Assembly: GCA_004357365.1 (NCBI GenBank)
Contig: SMVT01000159.1
Coordinates: 1 to 11,491 of the forward strand
Source of the DNA: Nitrospina sp.
Lineage (GTDB): Bacteria; Nitrospinota; Nitrospinia; Nitrospinales; Nitrospinaceae
DNA length: 11,491 nt
Direction: 5' to 3'
Within the stretch, counting starts at the first letter, position 1. Each line of letters begins with the position of its first letter. Of this stretch, positions 1 to 5,906 are shown in pieces. The notes under the pieces are model-generated. The model saw only the letters and a program-made list of their open reading frames with translations, was not told where the DNA came from and made no database searches. The position numbers were made by a program, and so were the translations under genes.

Positions 1-41
1 AAGAACTTCAAAAGCGGATCAACGCCACGAAGACGAGGTAA
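1..41 (+). CDS. 3' end of an unidentified gene (partial)
   Basis: Reading from base 3, twelve codons (ELQKRINATKTR) run to a TAA at 39-41. The charged, helix-prone tail looks like a normal protein C-terminus, and the stop lies 3 bp from the stop of the convergent DUF2203 gene, a tight convergent spacing also seen elsewhere in this window. The other plus frames are less protein-like. Too little is present to name the gene; the call rests on composition and context only. Confidence 0.45.
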   Translation, partial: ELQKRINATKTR

Positions 42-44
42 CTT

Positions 45-422
45 CTAAATCGGCTGGCGACCGGCAAACCCGGTGTTCAGATCGTGCCAGAACCGGATTT
101 CCTTTTCCGGGGCTTTCCAGCAGAGGAGCACTTCTTTGCCGTCGCGGATGGTCGGGAAATCCACCAGGCCCATTTCGATGCCTTTAAGAACGCACCCCTG
201 TTTTTCCAAGCCCTGGGTGATTTGATTGGCTTTCAGGGCCACCTGCAGGTATTCGGTTCCGTGGACACTGCCTCCACCATACTCGGCCTTGGACCGGGCT
301 TTTTGGATATCCGGGAAACCTTCGTTCATGAGGGTATATAATTCCTGCAACTGGGGCACCCAATCCAGCAAATCGGGGATCAGGGCGTTGGCCTCTTCCA
401 CGGTGAAGTACTTTTTCGGCAT
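45..422 (-). CDS. DUF2203 family protein
   Basis: A 125-residue soluble protein recognised as DUF2203 from its N-terminal KYFTVEEANALIPDL block (residues 4-18) and the C-terminal run containing LVDFP, a reported 'LLCW' stretch and FWHDL...GFAGR. The family has no established biochemical role; members are small and typically cytoplasmic. No signal peptide or membrane segment is visible. An in-frame GTG at 479 would add 19 residues, but family members begin close to the KYFTVEEAN motif, so the ATG at 422 is preferred. Upstream of it there is only a weak GAG/GGA-rich sequence. It is monocistronic as far as visible: it converges with the partial gene ending at 41, and the 423-854 stretch behind it carries no other gene. 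Family call is confident; function is unknown. Confidence 0.85.
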   Translation of the reverse strand: MPKKYFTVEEANALIPDLLDWVPQLQELYTLMNEGFPDIQKARSKAEYGGGSVHGTEYLQVALKANQITQGLEKQGCVLKGIEMGLVDFPTIRDGKEVLLCWKAPEKEIRFWHDLNTGFAGRQPI

Positions 423-657
423 GGAAATCCATCTCGGACGGGGGTTTTTAAAAAACAGTTTGAAATCGTCATCATACACGGGAACCCGGAAAATTCAAAC
501 GACGGGAGGGAATTTTTTAAAATTAATTGAAACAAAGGGTTAATGGAAAATTCCGGAGGGTGCCCGGAAAAGCGGGAAAAACCGCTGGAAAGCCCCCTAA
601 ATCGTCAAATTTTCAACCCGGTGGGGTCGGCTCCTGAAACAAAATAGAGTTTTTCTA

Positions 658-684
658 TTGACAAATCGGCTCTAAAACTATAAA
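658..684 (+). promoter_or_regulatory. Candidate sigma70 promoter (distal)
   Basis: A perfect -35 TTGACA (658-663) is followed after 15 bp by TATAAA (679-684). The spacer is shorter than the optimal 17. If used, it would give a leader of about 160 nt before the secreted-protein gene at 855, with the 767-799 dyad lying inside the transcript. It is an alternative or addition to the proximal promoter. Confidence 0.45.
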
Positions 685-766
685 TTCCGGTCCAAGACGC
701 CTCAACAGGTCTAAAAAAAGGGCCGCTGATTTTGCGCGAGCGTGGTCCCGACACTGCCGGTATTCC

Positions 767-799
767 ATAATTCATTTGTTTGCTGTTTTAATGAATTAT
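767..799. repeat. Perfect 10-bp inverted repeat, possible operator
   Basis: ATAATTCATT (767-776) and AATGAATTAT (790-799) are exact reverse complements separated by 13 bp. The dyad ends 5 bp before the -35 element of the proximal promoter at 805. This geometry suits a dimeric regulator bound upstream of the promoter, or a hairpin in RNA started at the distal promoter. There is no T-run or GC-rich stem, so it is not an intrinsic terminator. Confidence 0.5.
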
Positions 800-804
800 T
801 TAAT

Positions 805-834
805 TTGAGCTTTACCTATTAAGTTAAGTACAAT
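805..834 (+). promoter_or_regulatory. Candidate sigma70 promoter (proximal)
   Basis: TTGAGC (805-810), an 18-bp spacer and TACAAT (829-834) give four to five matches per hexamer. The expected start near 841 leaves a short leader of about 14 nt that just includes the Shine-Dalgarno AGGGGAG (842-848). This is the simplest promoter for the gene at 855. Confidence 0.5.
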
Positions 835-854
835 CTTTTTTAGGGGAGACGACA

Positions 855-1307
855 ATGAAAAAGAAAGCACTTTTGTTCGCAGTATGTTTTATGGCTGTAT
901 TGGCTTTCGGTGTATCCAGCGCGACCGCCGATGAACTGGTTCCGGGTGCCTATGTCCAGCAGGATCAGAGCGTAATGAGCGTTGGCCAGACGATCGTTCA
1001 AATGGGTGCCAGAGACCGCATTCTGACGGACGCCGTCAACCGCGCGTCCCGCGCTCATCTTTCAAGAAATACTGCCATCGGAATCAATGTAATGCCACAG
1101 TTTGGTTCCTCCCAGACCGATCAGTCCTGGAAAGCCGCCAAAACGGTGGAAGAGGCTCAGGTTCGTGGACTGGTAGCAGGCGACTGTCAGGGTGACAACT
1201 CCACGGTCACGTACCGGAAGCAAATGGGTCAGAACCGCAAAGGTTACATGAAGGAAAATATGATTCCGAATGCCATGTGTGGCGAATATCATCCGACTTT
1301 GAAGTAA
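855..1307 (+). CDS. Small secreted protein of unknown function
   Basis: A 150-residue protein I cannot assign to a family. Residues 1-25 form a textbook Sec signal peptide: KKK n-region, hydrophobic core, and AXA cleavage site A23-T24-A25 before D26. The mature part, about 125 residues, is polar, rich in Q, N, M and G, with no membrane segment. It has two cysteines (C111, C142) that could form a disulfide in the periplasm, and no lipobox. The start is set by AGGGGAG seven bases upstream of the ATG. The gene stands alone: its own promoter(s) upstream, a strong intrinsic terminator 42 bp after the stop, and no partner gene. Strong signals at both ends suggest good expression as a single-gene mRNA. 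The coding evidence is solid; the role is unknown. Confidence 0.85.
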   Translation: MKKKALLFAVCFMAVLAFGVSSATADELVPGAYVQQDQSVMSVGQTIVQMGARDRILTDAVNRASRAHLSRNTAIGINVMPQFGSSQTDQSWKAAKTVEEAQVRGLVAGDCQGDNSTVTYRKQMGQNRKGYMKENMIPNAMCGEYHPTLK

Positions 1308-1348
1308 GCTTTATAGCTTTGGGACTCATAGTCCTTTTAGATAGGATT

Positions 1349-1384
1349 AAAAAGCCGATAGAATTTTTGTTCTATCGGCTTTTT
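1349..1384 (+). terminator. Strong intrinsic terminator
   Basis: A perfect 15-bp stem (1349-1363 with 1370-1384) contains the core GCCGATAGAA / TTCTATCGGC, a 6-nt loop and a right arm ending in TTTTT. It lies 42 bp after the stop of the secreted-protein gene. Because the left arm begins with AAAAA, it could also stop transcription from the opposite direction. Confidence 0.93.
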
Positions 1385-1386
1385 CT

Positions 1387-1833
1387 ATGTTCCCGCCGCC
1401 CCTCGAATCCCGGCAAACCTTGTCTCTTCCTTATTTTGGTCTTATTTTGGGTTGGCCTCGGGTCGCACCCGCTCATTCGTTTGAAACCGTTTCTCTCAAG
1501 GAATATAAAGTCCAGGCCCTCAAAGTAAACAATCCGGTGGATCTTACCCGTCTCCCGCTTAACAAAACATTTCAGGTCAATTCACCGGACTTTGTCCTGC
1601 AATTCTTTTTCAGCGGTCCCGATGTTCTTGGAATCATCTTCAAGCGTAATTTAGACAAAGCGCTTTTCGTAAGGTGGTGTTTGTTTCGAAACTGCGAGGA
1701 AAGTCCCTTTGATTACGTTTCGGTGATCGGCCAACCCCACGGCCCTCCCCTGGTCAATAATTTTTTTCAGATCAAACATCCGCCCGGCCTCAATTACCGT
1801 TTTCAGGGCCTTCATTTTTCCGCCCGAAAATAA
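1387..1833 (+). CDS. Doubtful ORF, possibly a decayed exported protein
   Basis: An open frame of 148 codons without a recognisable family. In its favour: the middle part (about residues 30-70) has protein-like composition, and a hydrophobic stretch ending in APAHS resembles a signal peptide. Against it: the ATG sits three bases after the terminator T-tract, there is no Shine-Dalgarno site, and I see no promoter between the terminator and this start. A neighbouring frame (about 1420-1460) encodes a better hydrophobic stretch (LFLILVLFWVGLG), which would fit an old frameshift. A 64-codon ORF on the opposite strand (1651-1845) is no better supported. Without homologues this may be non-coding, a remnant, or a fast-evolving gene with a different start. 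Confidence 0.25.
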   Translation: MFPPPLESRQTLSLPYFGLILGWPRVAPAHSFETVSLKEYKVQALKVNNPVDLTRLPLNKTFQVNSPDFVLQFFFSGPDVLGIIFKRNLDKALFVRWCLFRNCEESPFDYVSVIGQPHGPPLVNNFFQIKHPPGLNYRFQGLHFSARK

Positions 1834-1886
1834 ATCCGGCCTCACCGCCCTGCAAAATATCTTCGGGCTCTATGGCGCCTCATTTT

Positions 1887-1895
1887 TGATATAAT
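1887..1895 (+). promoter_or_regulatory. Extended -10 promoter of the DUF1566 gene
   Basis: TGA-TATAAT is a perfect extended -10 element (TGn plus consensus TATAAT). No good -35 is present, as is typical of extended -10 promoters. Transcription would begin near 1902, leaving a leader of about 27 nt with CGAGG (1919-1923) ahead of the ATG at 1929. Confidence 0.65.
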
Positions 1896-1928
1896 ACCCG
1901 GCAATCCAATCTTAATCGCGAGGCTTCC

Positions 1929-2369
1929 ATGTCTGACGACAGGTTTATTGATAACGGAAACGATACCATCACCGATTCATCCACCGGGCTGACCTGGCTC
2001 AAAAAAGACACCCGCCAGATGCTGGGAAAATGGCGAAACCTGGAACAGTGCCAGGAATACGCACAAAAACTGAATGCGGAAAATTATGCGGGCTTCAATG
2101 ACTGGCGAGTGTGCAAACTCGAGGACATCAAATCCATTTTCGATAAAAACCACACCTTGAAGGCCAAGGGGGGAGACCTCATTTACCTGCCCCCGGTGTT
2201 TGAGCCGGATTGCGCGGATCTGACCTGGACCGATACGGTCAACAAGGACCGCGCCATGATGTTCAACTTGATCAAGGGGCGCTCCAACTGGATCAACAAG
2301 CTGGGCGAAGGCCCGTTTGCGGCAAGGATCGTGCGGGGAGAACGTCAGGTCCCGGAAAAGTCCGCGTAA
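1929..2369 (+). CDS. DUF1566 (Lcl-type) domain protein
   Basis: A 146-residue protein made of one DUF1566/Lcl domain. Diagnostic elements are RFIDNGNDTITDSSTGLTW (residues 5-23), a Cys at 41 within the helix before the AGFNDWR motif (54-60), the FEPD...TWT segment (91-101) and the closing ARIVRG (132-137). DUF1566 domains occur in secreted or surface proteins and, singly, in small cytoplasmic proteins; no ligand or reaction is established. Here there is no signal peptide and no membrane segment, so a cytoplasmic location is likely unless export is unconventional. Three cysteines are present (C41, C62, C95). The start is supported by CGAGG six bases upstream and the extended -10 promoter. It is monocistronic and converges with the TauE-like gene 33 bp downstream. 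Confidence 0.88.
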   Translation: MSDDRFIDNGNDTITDSSTGLTWLKKDTRQMLGKWRNLEQCQEYAQKLNAENYAGFNDWRVCKLEDIKSIFDKNHTLKAKGGDLIYLPPVFEPDCADLTWTDTVNKDRAMMFNLIKGRSNWINKLGEGPFAARIVRGERQVPEKSA

Positions 2370-2402
2370 CCGGGTTTACGAATTTCGATACCACCGCTTC
2401 GA

Positions 2403-2768
2403 TCAGACGGGACTGCGCGAGGTGACCACCAGCCAGATGGCCAGAAGCACCAGGACGCCTGCAAAGAAGCGCTTGAAATTCTGCTCCGACATGCTCTCTA
2501 AAATCATGGGACCCACCTGAGCGCCCACAACCCCTCCGAGGGCGATCATTAGACCGGTCTTGAGATCAATATTGCCCAGCCGGTAATGGGCCGCCACGGA
2601 CGAGACGGCGATCAGAAAAACCACGATGAACGACGTGCCGACCGCCATCTGCACCTTATTTCCCAGATACAGTAGAACGGGGACCACCAGAAATCCCCCG
2701 CCCAGACCGGTCATGGAGGCCAGAACCCCGATCACCAGTCCCAACAGGATCAAAAGTATCCATTCCAA
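2403..2768 (-). CDS. Half-size TauE/SafE family permease
   Basis: A 121-residue membrane protein with about four hydrophobic segments (roughly residues 2-20, 38-58, 67-88, 95-113). The glycine-rich motif GLGGGFLVVPVL near residues 22-33 is typical of the TauE/SafE (sulfite exporter) family. Full-length members have two such repeats and about 240-270 residues, so this is a single-repeat form that presumably acts as a dimer. The substrate is unknown; family members move sulfite, sulfoacetate or other organosulfur anions. I place the start at TTG 2768, because GGAGGG (2776-2781) lies exactly 7 nt upstream and the preceding symporter gene ends only 4 bp earlier. The longer ATG form at 2810 would overlap that gene and add a polar tail. 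Probably co-transcribed and translationally coupled with the symporter. Confidence 0.82.
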   Translation of the reverse strand: MEWILLILLGLVIGVLASMTGLGGGFLVVPVLLYLGNKVQMAVGTSFIVVFLIAVSSVAAHYRLGNIDLKTGLMIALGGVVGAQVGPMILESMSEQNFKRFFAGVLVLLAIWLVVTSRSPV

Positions 2769-2772
2769 TTGA

Positions 2773-3996
2773 CTACCCTCCTTCCACGTATTGTTCTTCA
2801 AGTTGATCAACCACCGCCGCTCCTATGGAATCGCCCCAGACATTGACGGTGGTGCGGCACCGGTCCAGAAACCAGTCGATCGACAACAGCATCCCGATGC
2901 CCTCCAGGGGCAGGCCGACGGACTGGAGCACCATGATCAGGGTGACCAAACCCGCCTCGGGAATGCCCGCGGCGCCGATCGCCGCAAGCGTGGCGGTCAC
3001 GAAAATGATGACCTGTTCGGTAAAACCCAGCGGCATCCCGATCATTTGTGCGATGAAGATGGCCGCAATCGCTTCATACATGGCGGTGCCGTCCATGTTG
3101 ACCGTGGCGCCGATGGGCAAAACAAAAAGCGATGCCCGGCGTGACACTTGGTTGTTCTCCTCGGCGCATTCGATGGTGACCGGCAGGGTGGCGGAACTGC
3201 TGGCCGTGGAAAAAGCCGTCATCAGCGCCGCGCTGGCTCCCTTGAAAAAGGTGATGGGATTGCGGCGGGTAAAAAACCACAAAACCAACGGCAGGACCAC
3301 CAGCGCGTGAAGCAACAACGCGGCAATAACAGTGAAGGCATATTTGCCGATTTTCAGCAACTCCATCCAGAAGGCGTCGCCGCCGCCGGCGGCTCCCAGT
3401 TTGGAGGCGATCAGCGCGAAAATACCAAGGGGCGCCAGATACAGCACCAGATGCACCATTTTCATGATAGCTTGGTTCACCGCATCGAAGAAATTGATGA
3501 CGATTTTGCCTTTTTCGCCGAGGGTGGTCAGCACCCCGCCGAACACCAGGGCAAAGATAATGAGCGGGAGGATGTCCATCTCCACCATGGATTTGATGAG
3601 GTTGGGTGAAATGAAACTCTGCAAAATATCGGTAATTCCCACGGCCTTTTTGGCGGCCACCCCTTCCGGCATTTCGGACACCATCTCCACGGATTTTCCG
3701 GGCTGCATAAAATTCACCATGGCCAGTCCGATCACCACTGAAAAAGCGGTCGTCGTCATAAAATAAAACAAGGTGATCCCCCCGGTTTTACCCACCTTGG
3801 TGATATCACCCAACCCGGCAATCCCCACGATCAACGAGGACACGATGAGGGGAATCACCAGCATTTTAAGCGCGTTTAAAAAGATTTCGCCGATCCAGTC
3901 CACCGCCGTCATCCGGGCTCCGAACCACCAGCCGCAGATTCCCCCGAGGAAGATACCGACCAGAATAAAATAAAGTAGCCAGTTCTTGTTTTTCAT
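2773..3996 (-). CDS. Dicarboxylate/amino acid:cation symporter (DAACS)
   Basis: A 407-residue inner-membrane transporter of the SDF/GltPh family, normal length. Key elements are present in order: serine-rich hairpin STASSSAT (263-270), NMDGT (300-304) of the cation/substrate site, GIPEAGLV (344-351, hairpin 2), and the TM8 signature ending in VNVWGD (384-389). By comparison with GltPh, the substrate residues map to D374, D378, R381, T382, N385 and D389 (GltPh D390, D394, R397, T398, N401, D405). The arginine binds a side-chain carboxylate and the D394 equivalent binds an alpha-amino group, which favours aspartate/glutamate over plain dicarboxylates; this is inference. Coupling would be to Na+ or H+. 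The start is the ATG at 3996, without a clear Shine-Dalgarno site. It is divergent from gltA and followed 4 bp later by the TauE-like gene. Confidence 0.93.
   Translation of the reverse strand: MKNKNWLLYFILVGIFLGGICGWWFGARMTAVDWIGEIFLNALKMLVIPLIVSSLIVGIAGLGDITKVGKTGGITLFYFMTTTAFSVVIGLAMVNFMQPGKSVEMVSEMPEGVAAKKAVGITDILQSFISPNLIKSMVEMDILPLIIFALVFGGVLTTLGEKGKIVINFFDAVNQAIMKMVHLVLYLAPLGIFALIASKLGAAGGGDAFWMELLKIGKYAFTVIAALLLHALVVLPLVLWFFTRRNPITFFKGASAALMTAFSTASSSATLPVTIECAEENNQVSRRASLFVLPIGATVNMDGTAMYEAIAAIFIAQMIGMPLGFTEQVIIFVTATLAAIGAAGIPEAGLVTLIMVLQSVGLPLEGIGMLLSIDWFLDRCRTTVNVWGDSIGAAVVDQLEEQYVEGG
2776..2781 (-). promoter_or_regulatory. Ribosome binding site fixing the TTG start
   Basis: GGAGGG on the minus strand is embedded in the last codons of the symporter gene, 7 nt before the TTG at 2768. 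It decides against the upstream ATG at 2810, which has no such site. Confidence 0.75.
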
Positions 3997-4029
3997 AGGG
4001 GTTCGCCCATTCGTTGTTTAAAAAGATTA

Positions 4030-4058
4030 CTGAAAACCGCTCGAATAAAATTTATAAT
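4030..4058 (+). promoter_or_regulatory. Candidate sigma70 promoter of gltA
   Basis: A perfect TATAAT (4053-4058) is preceded at 17 bp by CTGAAA (4030-4035, four of six matches to TTGACA). The predicted start near 4065 gives a leader of about 60 nt. It also argues against starting citrate synthase at the in-frame TTG at 4014, which lies upstream of this promoter. Confidence 0.6.
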
Positions 4059-4124
4059 AAACTCGCTTTATATCTGGAAACTTTAGGGCATCCCGTTGCC
4101 GCCAACCCCCGACCGGAGGTCTTC

Positions 4125-5414
4125 ATGTCCAAAACCGTCGAACTCATTTACCAGGGCACGTCCTACCCGTTACCCCTCATCGAGGGAACCTGCGGTGAAG
4201 AGGCGGTGGATATTTCCACTTTGCGATCCACAACCGGTTTGATCACCTACGATCCCGGTTTTGTCAGCACCGGCAGTTGTCAAAGCAAGATCACGTTTCT
4301 GGATGGGGAAAAGGGGGTTTTGCTGTACCGGGGCATCCCGATCGAACAGTTGGCGGAGCACAGCAATTTTATCGAGACGTCCTTTCTGCTGATCTACGGC
4401 CACCTCCCCAACCGGGAGGAGCTGGACTATTTCAATTACCATGTCACCCACCATTCCATGATCCACGAATCGCTCAAAAATCTGTATGACGGGTTCCCCA
4501 ACAATCCGCATCCGATGGCGGTGTGCAGTGCCGTCGTCGGCTCGCTGGCGACCTTTTATGAAGACCAGCTCAACGTGCAAAACGAGCGGGAGATCGAAAT
4601 CACCACTCACCGTCTGCTGGCCAAAATGCCGACGATCGCCGCCTACAGTTACAAAAAGTCCATCGGCCAGCCTTTTTCCTATCCCCAAAACGCCCTGACC
4701 TATACGGAGAACTTTCTGCACATGATGTTCTCCAATCCCTGCGAAGACTATGAGGTGGACCCGCTGGCCGCCAAGGTTCTGGATACGCTTCTCATCCTGC
4801 ATGCCGACCATGAGCAGAATTGTTCCACCAGTACGGTGCGCCTGGTCGGCAGTTCGGGATGCAATTTATACTCCTCGGTTTCGGCAGGAATCTATGCCCT
4901 CTGGGGTCCGCTGCATGGCGGCGCCAACCAGGCCGTGATTGAAATGCTTCAATCCATGATGGAGGCCGGCGGTAATGTGATGCAGTTTGTGGATAAAGCC
5001 AAGGATCCCAACGATCCGTTTCGTTTGATGGGATTCGGACACCGGGTTTACAAAAATTTCGATCCCCGGTGCCAAATCATTAAAAAACTGGCGCATGAAG
5101 TTTTTGACAAGCTGGGAGTCAACGAACCGTTGCTTGATCTGGCCCAAAAATTGGAAGACATCGCTCTCAAAGATGACTATTTCCTCTCCAAAAAATTATA
5201 TCCCAACGTTGACTTTTATTCAGGCCTGATTTATAAGGCACTGAAAATTCCGATCAATATGTTTCCGGTGCTGTTCGCCATCGGCCGTTTGCCGGGTTGG
5301 ATTGCTCATTGGACTGAACTGCAGGGAGACCAGGATTTTAAAATCGGCCGGCCGCGGCAAATCTACCGTGGACGTGGAAAGACGGACTACACCCCTCTAA
5401 AGGAAAGAACGTAG
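4125..5414 (+). CDS. gltA: Citrate synthase, hexameric type II
   Basis: Condenses acetyl-CoA and oxaloacetate to citrate at the entry to the TCA cycle, in the cytoplasm. The product is 429 residues, close to E. coli GltA (427). Catalytic residues are all visible: H264 in GPLHGGANQ, H306 in GFGHRVYKN and D363 in NVDFYSG, plus the arginines of FDPR and the C-terminal region. C206 in the segment MFSNPCEDYEVDP occupies the position of the E. coli cysteine linked to allosteric NADH inhibition, so NADH control is plausible. The start at ATG 4125 is chosen because GGAGGT (4115-4120) precedes it and because the promoter TATAAT at 4053-4058 lies inside the longer frame that begins at 4014. The gene is monocistronic; it diverges from the symporter and converges with clpS 29 bp downstream. 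Confidence 0.97.
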   Translation: MSKTVELIYQGTSYPLPLIEGTCGEEAVDISTLRSTTGLITYDPGFVSTGSCQSKITFLDGEKGVLLYRGIPIEQLAEHSNFIETSFLLIYGHLPNREELDYFNYHVTHHSMIHESLKNLYDGFPNNPHPMAVCSAVVGSLATFYEDQLNVQNEREIEITTHRLLAKMPTIAAYSYKKSIGQPFSYPQNALTYTENFLHMMFSNPCEDYEVDPLAAKVLDTLLILHADHEQNCSTSTVRLVGSSGCNLYSSVSAGIYALWGPLHGGANQAVIEMLQSMMEAGGNVMQFVDKAKDPNDPFRLMGFGHRVYKNFDPRCQIIKKLAHEVFDKLGVNEPLLDLAQKLEDIALKDDYFLSKKLYPNVDFYSGLIYKALKIPINMFPVLFAIGRLPGWIAHWTELQGDQDFKIGRPRQIYRGRGKTDYTPLKERT

Positions 5415-5443
5415 GAGGGTCAACCGGTGATATCCGGAAAATC

Positions 5444-5788
5444 TTATAAGGACTCGATCGAGCACTTGAATGGGTAATTTTCCCAGCCGGCGGCCATGTG
5501 AACCTGCTGAGTCTTGAATTCAGCCCGCTCCAGAGGCAGGGTATCGACATGGGAAGCGCCGGTAAGGTGGACTTCCAGCATCATTTTTTCGGCGGTCAGA
5601 TGGTCTTTGTCAAACACCCTGACCAGCATGCGGATCACAAACTCCATGGTGGTCACGTTATCATCCCACATGATCACTTTATACAACGGCATATAGGCCG
5701 TCTGCTGTTGGGAACCCTCTTCGGGGAGCACCACCGGGGCCGGTGTCTCAGTTTCGGGTAAAGTTTCAGGTAAGGTTTCGGTCGTCAT
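5444..5788 (-). CDS. clpS: ATP-dependent Clp protease adaptor ClpS
   Basis: ClpS binds the N-domain of ClpA/ClpC and delivers N-end-rule substrates. The 114-residue product has the ClpS core from residue 35 to the end: YKVIMWDDNVTTMEFV (36-51), the helix with MLEVHLTG (70-77) carrying the pocket histidine H74, and a C-terminal PFKCSIE (106-112). E. coli ClpS has N34-D35-D36 in the substrate pocket; the gapless alignment here gives D42-D43-N44, so charge and amide positions are permuted. The first 34 residues are a disordered-looking, acidic, Pro/Thr-rich extension with a small tandem repeat (ETLPETLPET). No clpA follows in this window. There is no Shine-Dalgarno site. A minus-strand TATAAA (5798-5803) lies 9 bp before the ATG, so the mRNA may be nearly leaderless. 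Confidence 0.93.
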   Translation of the reverse strand: MTTETLPETLPETETPAPVVLPEEGSQQQTAYMPLYKVIMWDDNVTTMEFVIRMLVRVFDKDHLTAEKMMLEVHLTGASHVDTLPLERAEFKTQQVHMAAGWENYPFKCSIESL

Positions 5789-5906
5789 GATTACTAATTT
5801 ATAGATTCAAAGGATTATCTGCCTTGAAAATCATAACAAATTTTGACTAAATACTAAAATATCCATGCTCTAATTTCAATGAATTTATGTTCCCTTGATT
5901 GAAGCC

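Larger units (their letters stand above)
423..854. other. Intergenic region with promoters and a dyad
   Basis: This 432-bp gap separates the divergent DUF2203 and secreted-protein genes. I see no convincing ORF. It holds two sigma70-like promoters pointing right (658-684 and 805-834), a perfect 10-bp inverted repeat (767-799), and a short hairpin (AGCGG 571-575 / CCGCT 582-586). The DUF2203 promoter should also be here, but I could not pick one with confidence. Confidence 0.6.

Noticed and set aside
571..586. Hairpin AGCGG/CCGCT as a terminator or small RNA
   Set aside because: Only five base pairs with no T-tract and no promoter in front of it; likely chance.
1651..1845. 64-codon minus-strand open frame opposite the doubtful ORF
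   Set aside because: No ribosome binding site or family resemblance, and reading on past its stop gives no continuing protein in any frame.
2791..3766. Several plus-strand open frames across the symporter gene
   Set aside because: They mirror the strongly supported DAACS gene on the other strand and have biased, non-protein-like composition.
4170..4811. 213-codon open frame antisense to citrate synthase
   Set aside because: It lies entirely inside gltA, which has all catalytic residues; the antisense product has no family features and arises from codon bias.
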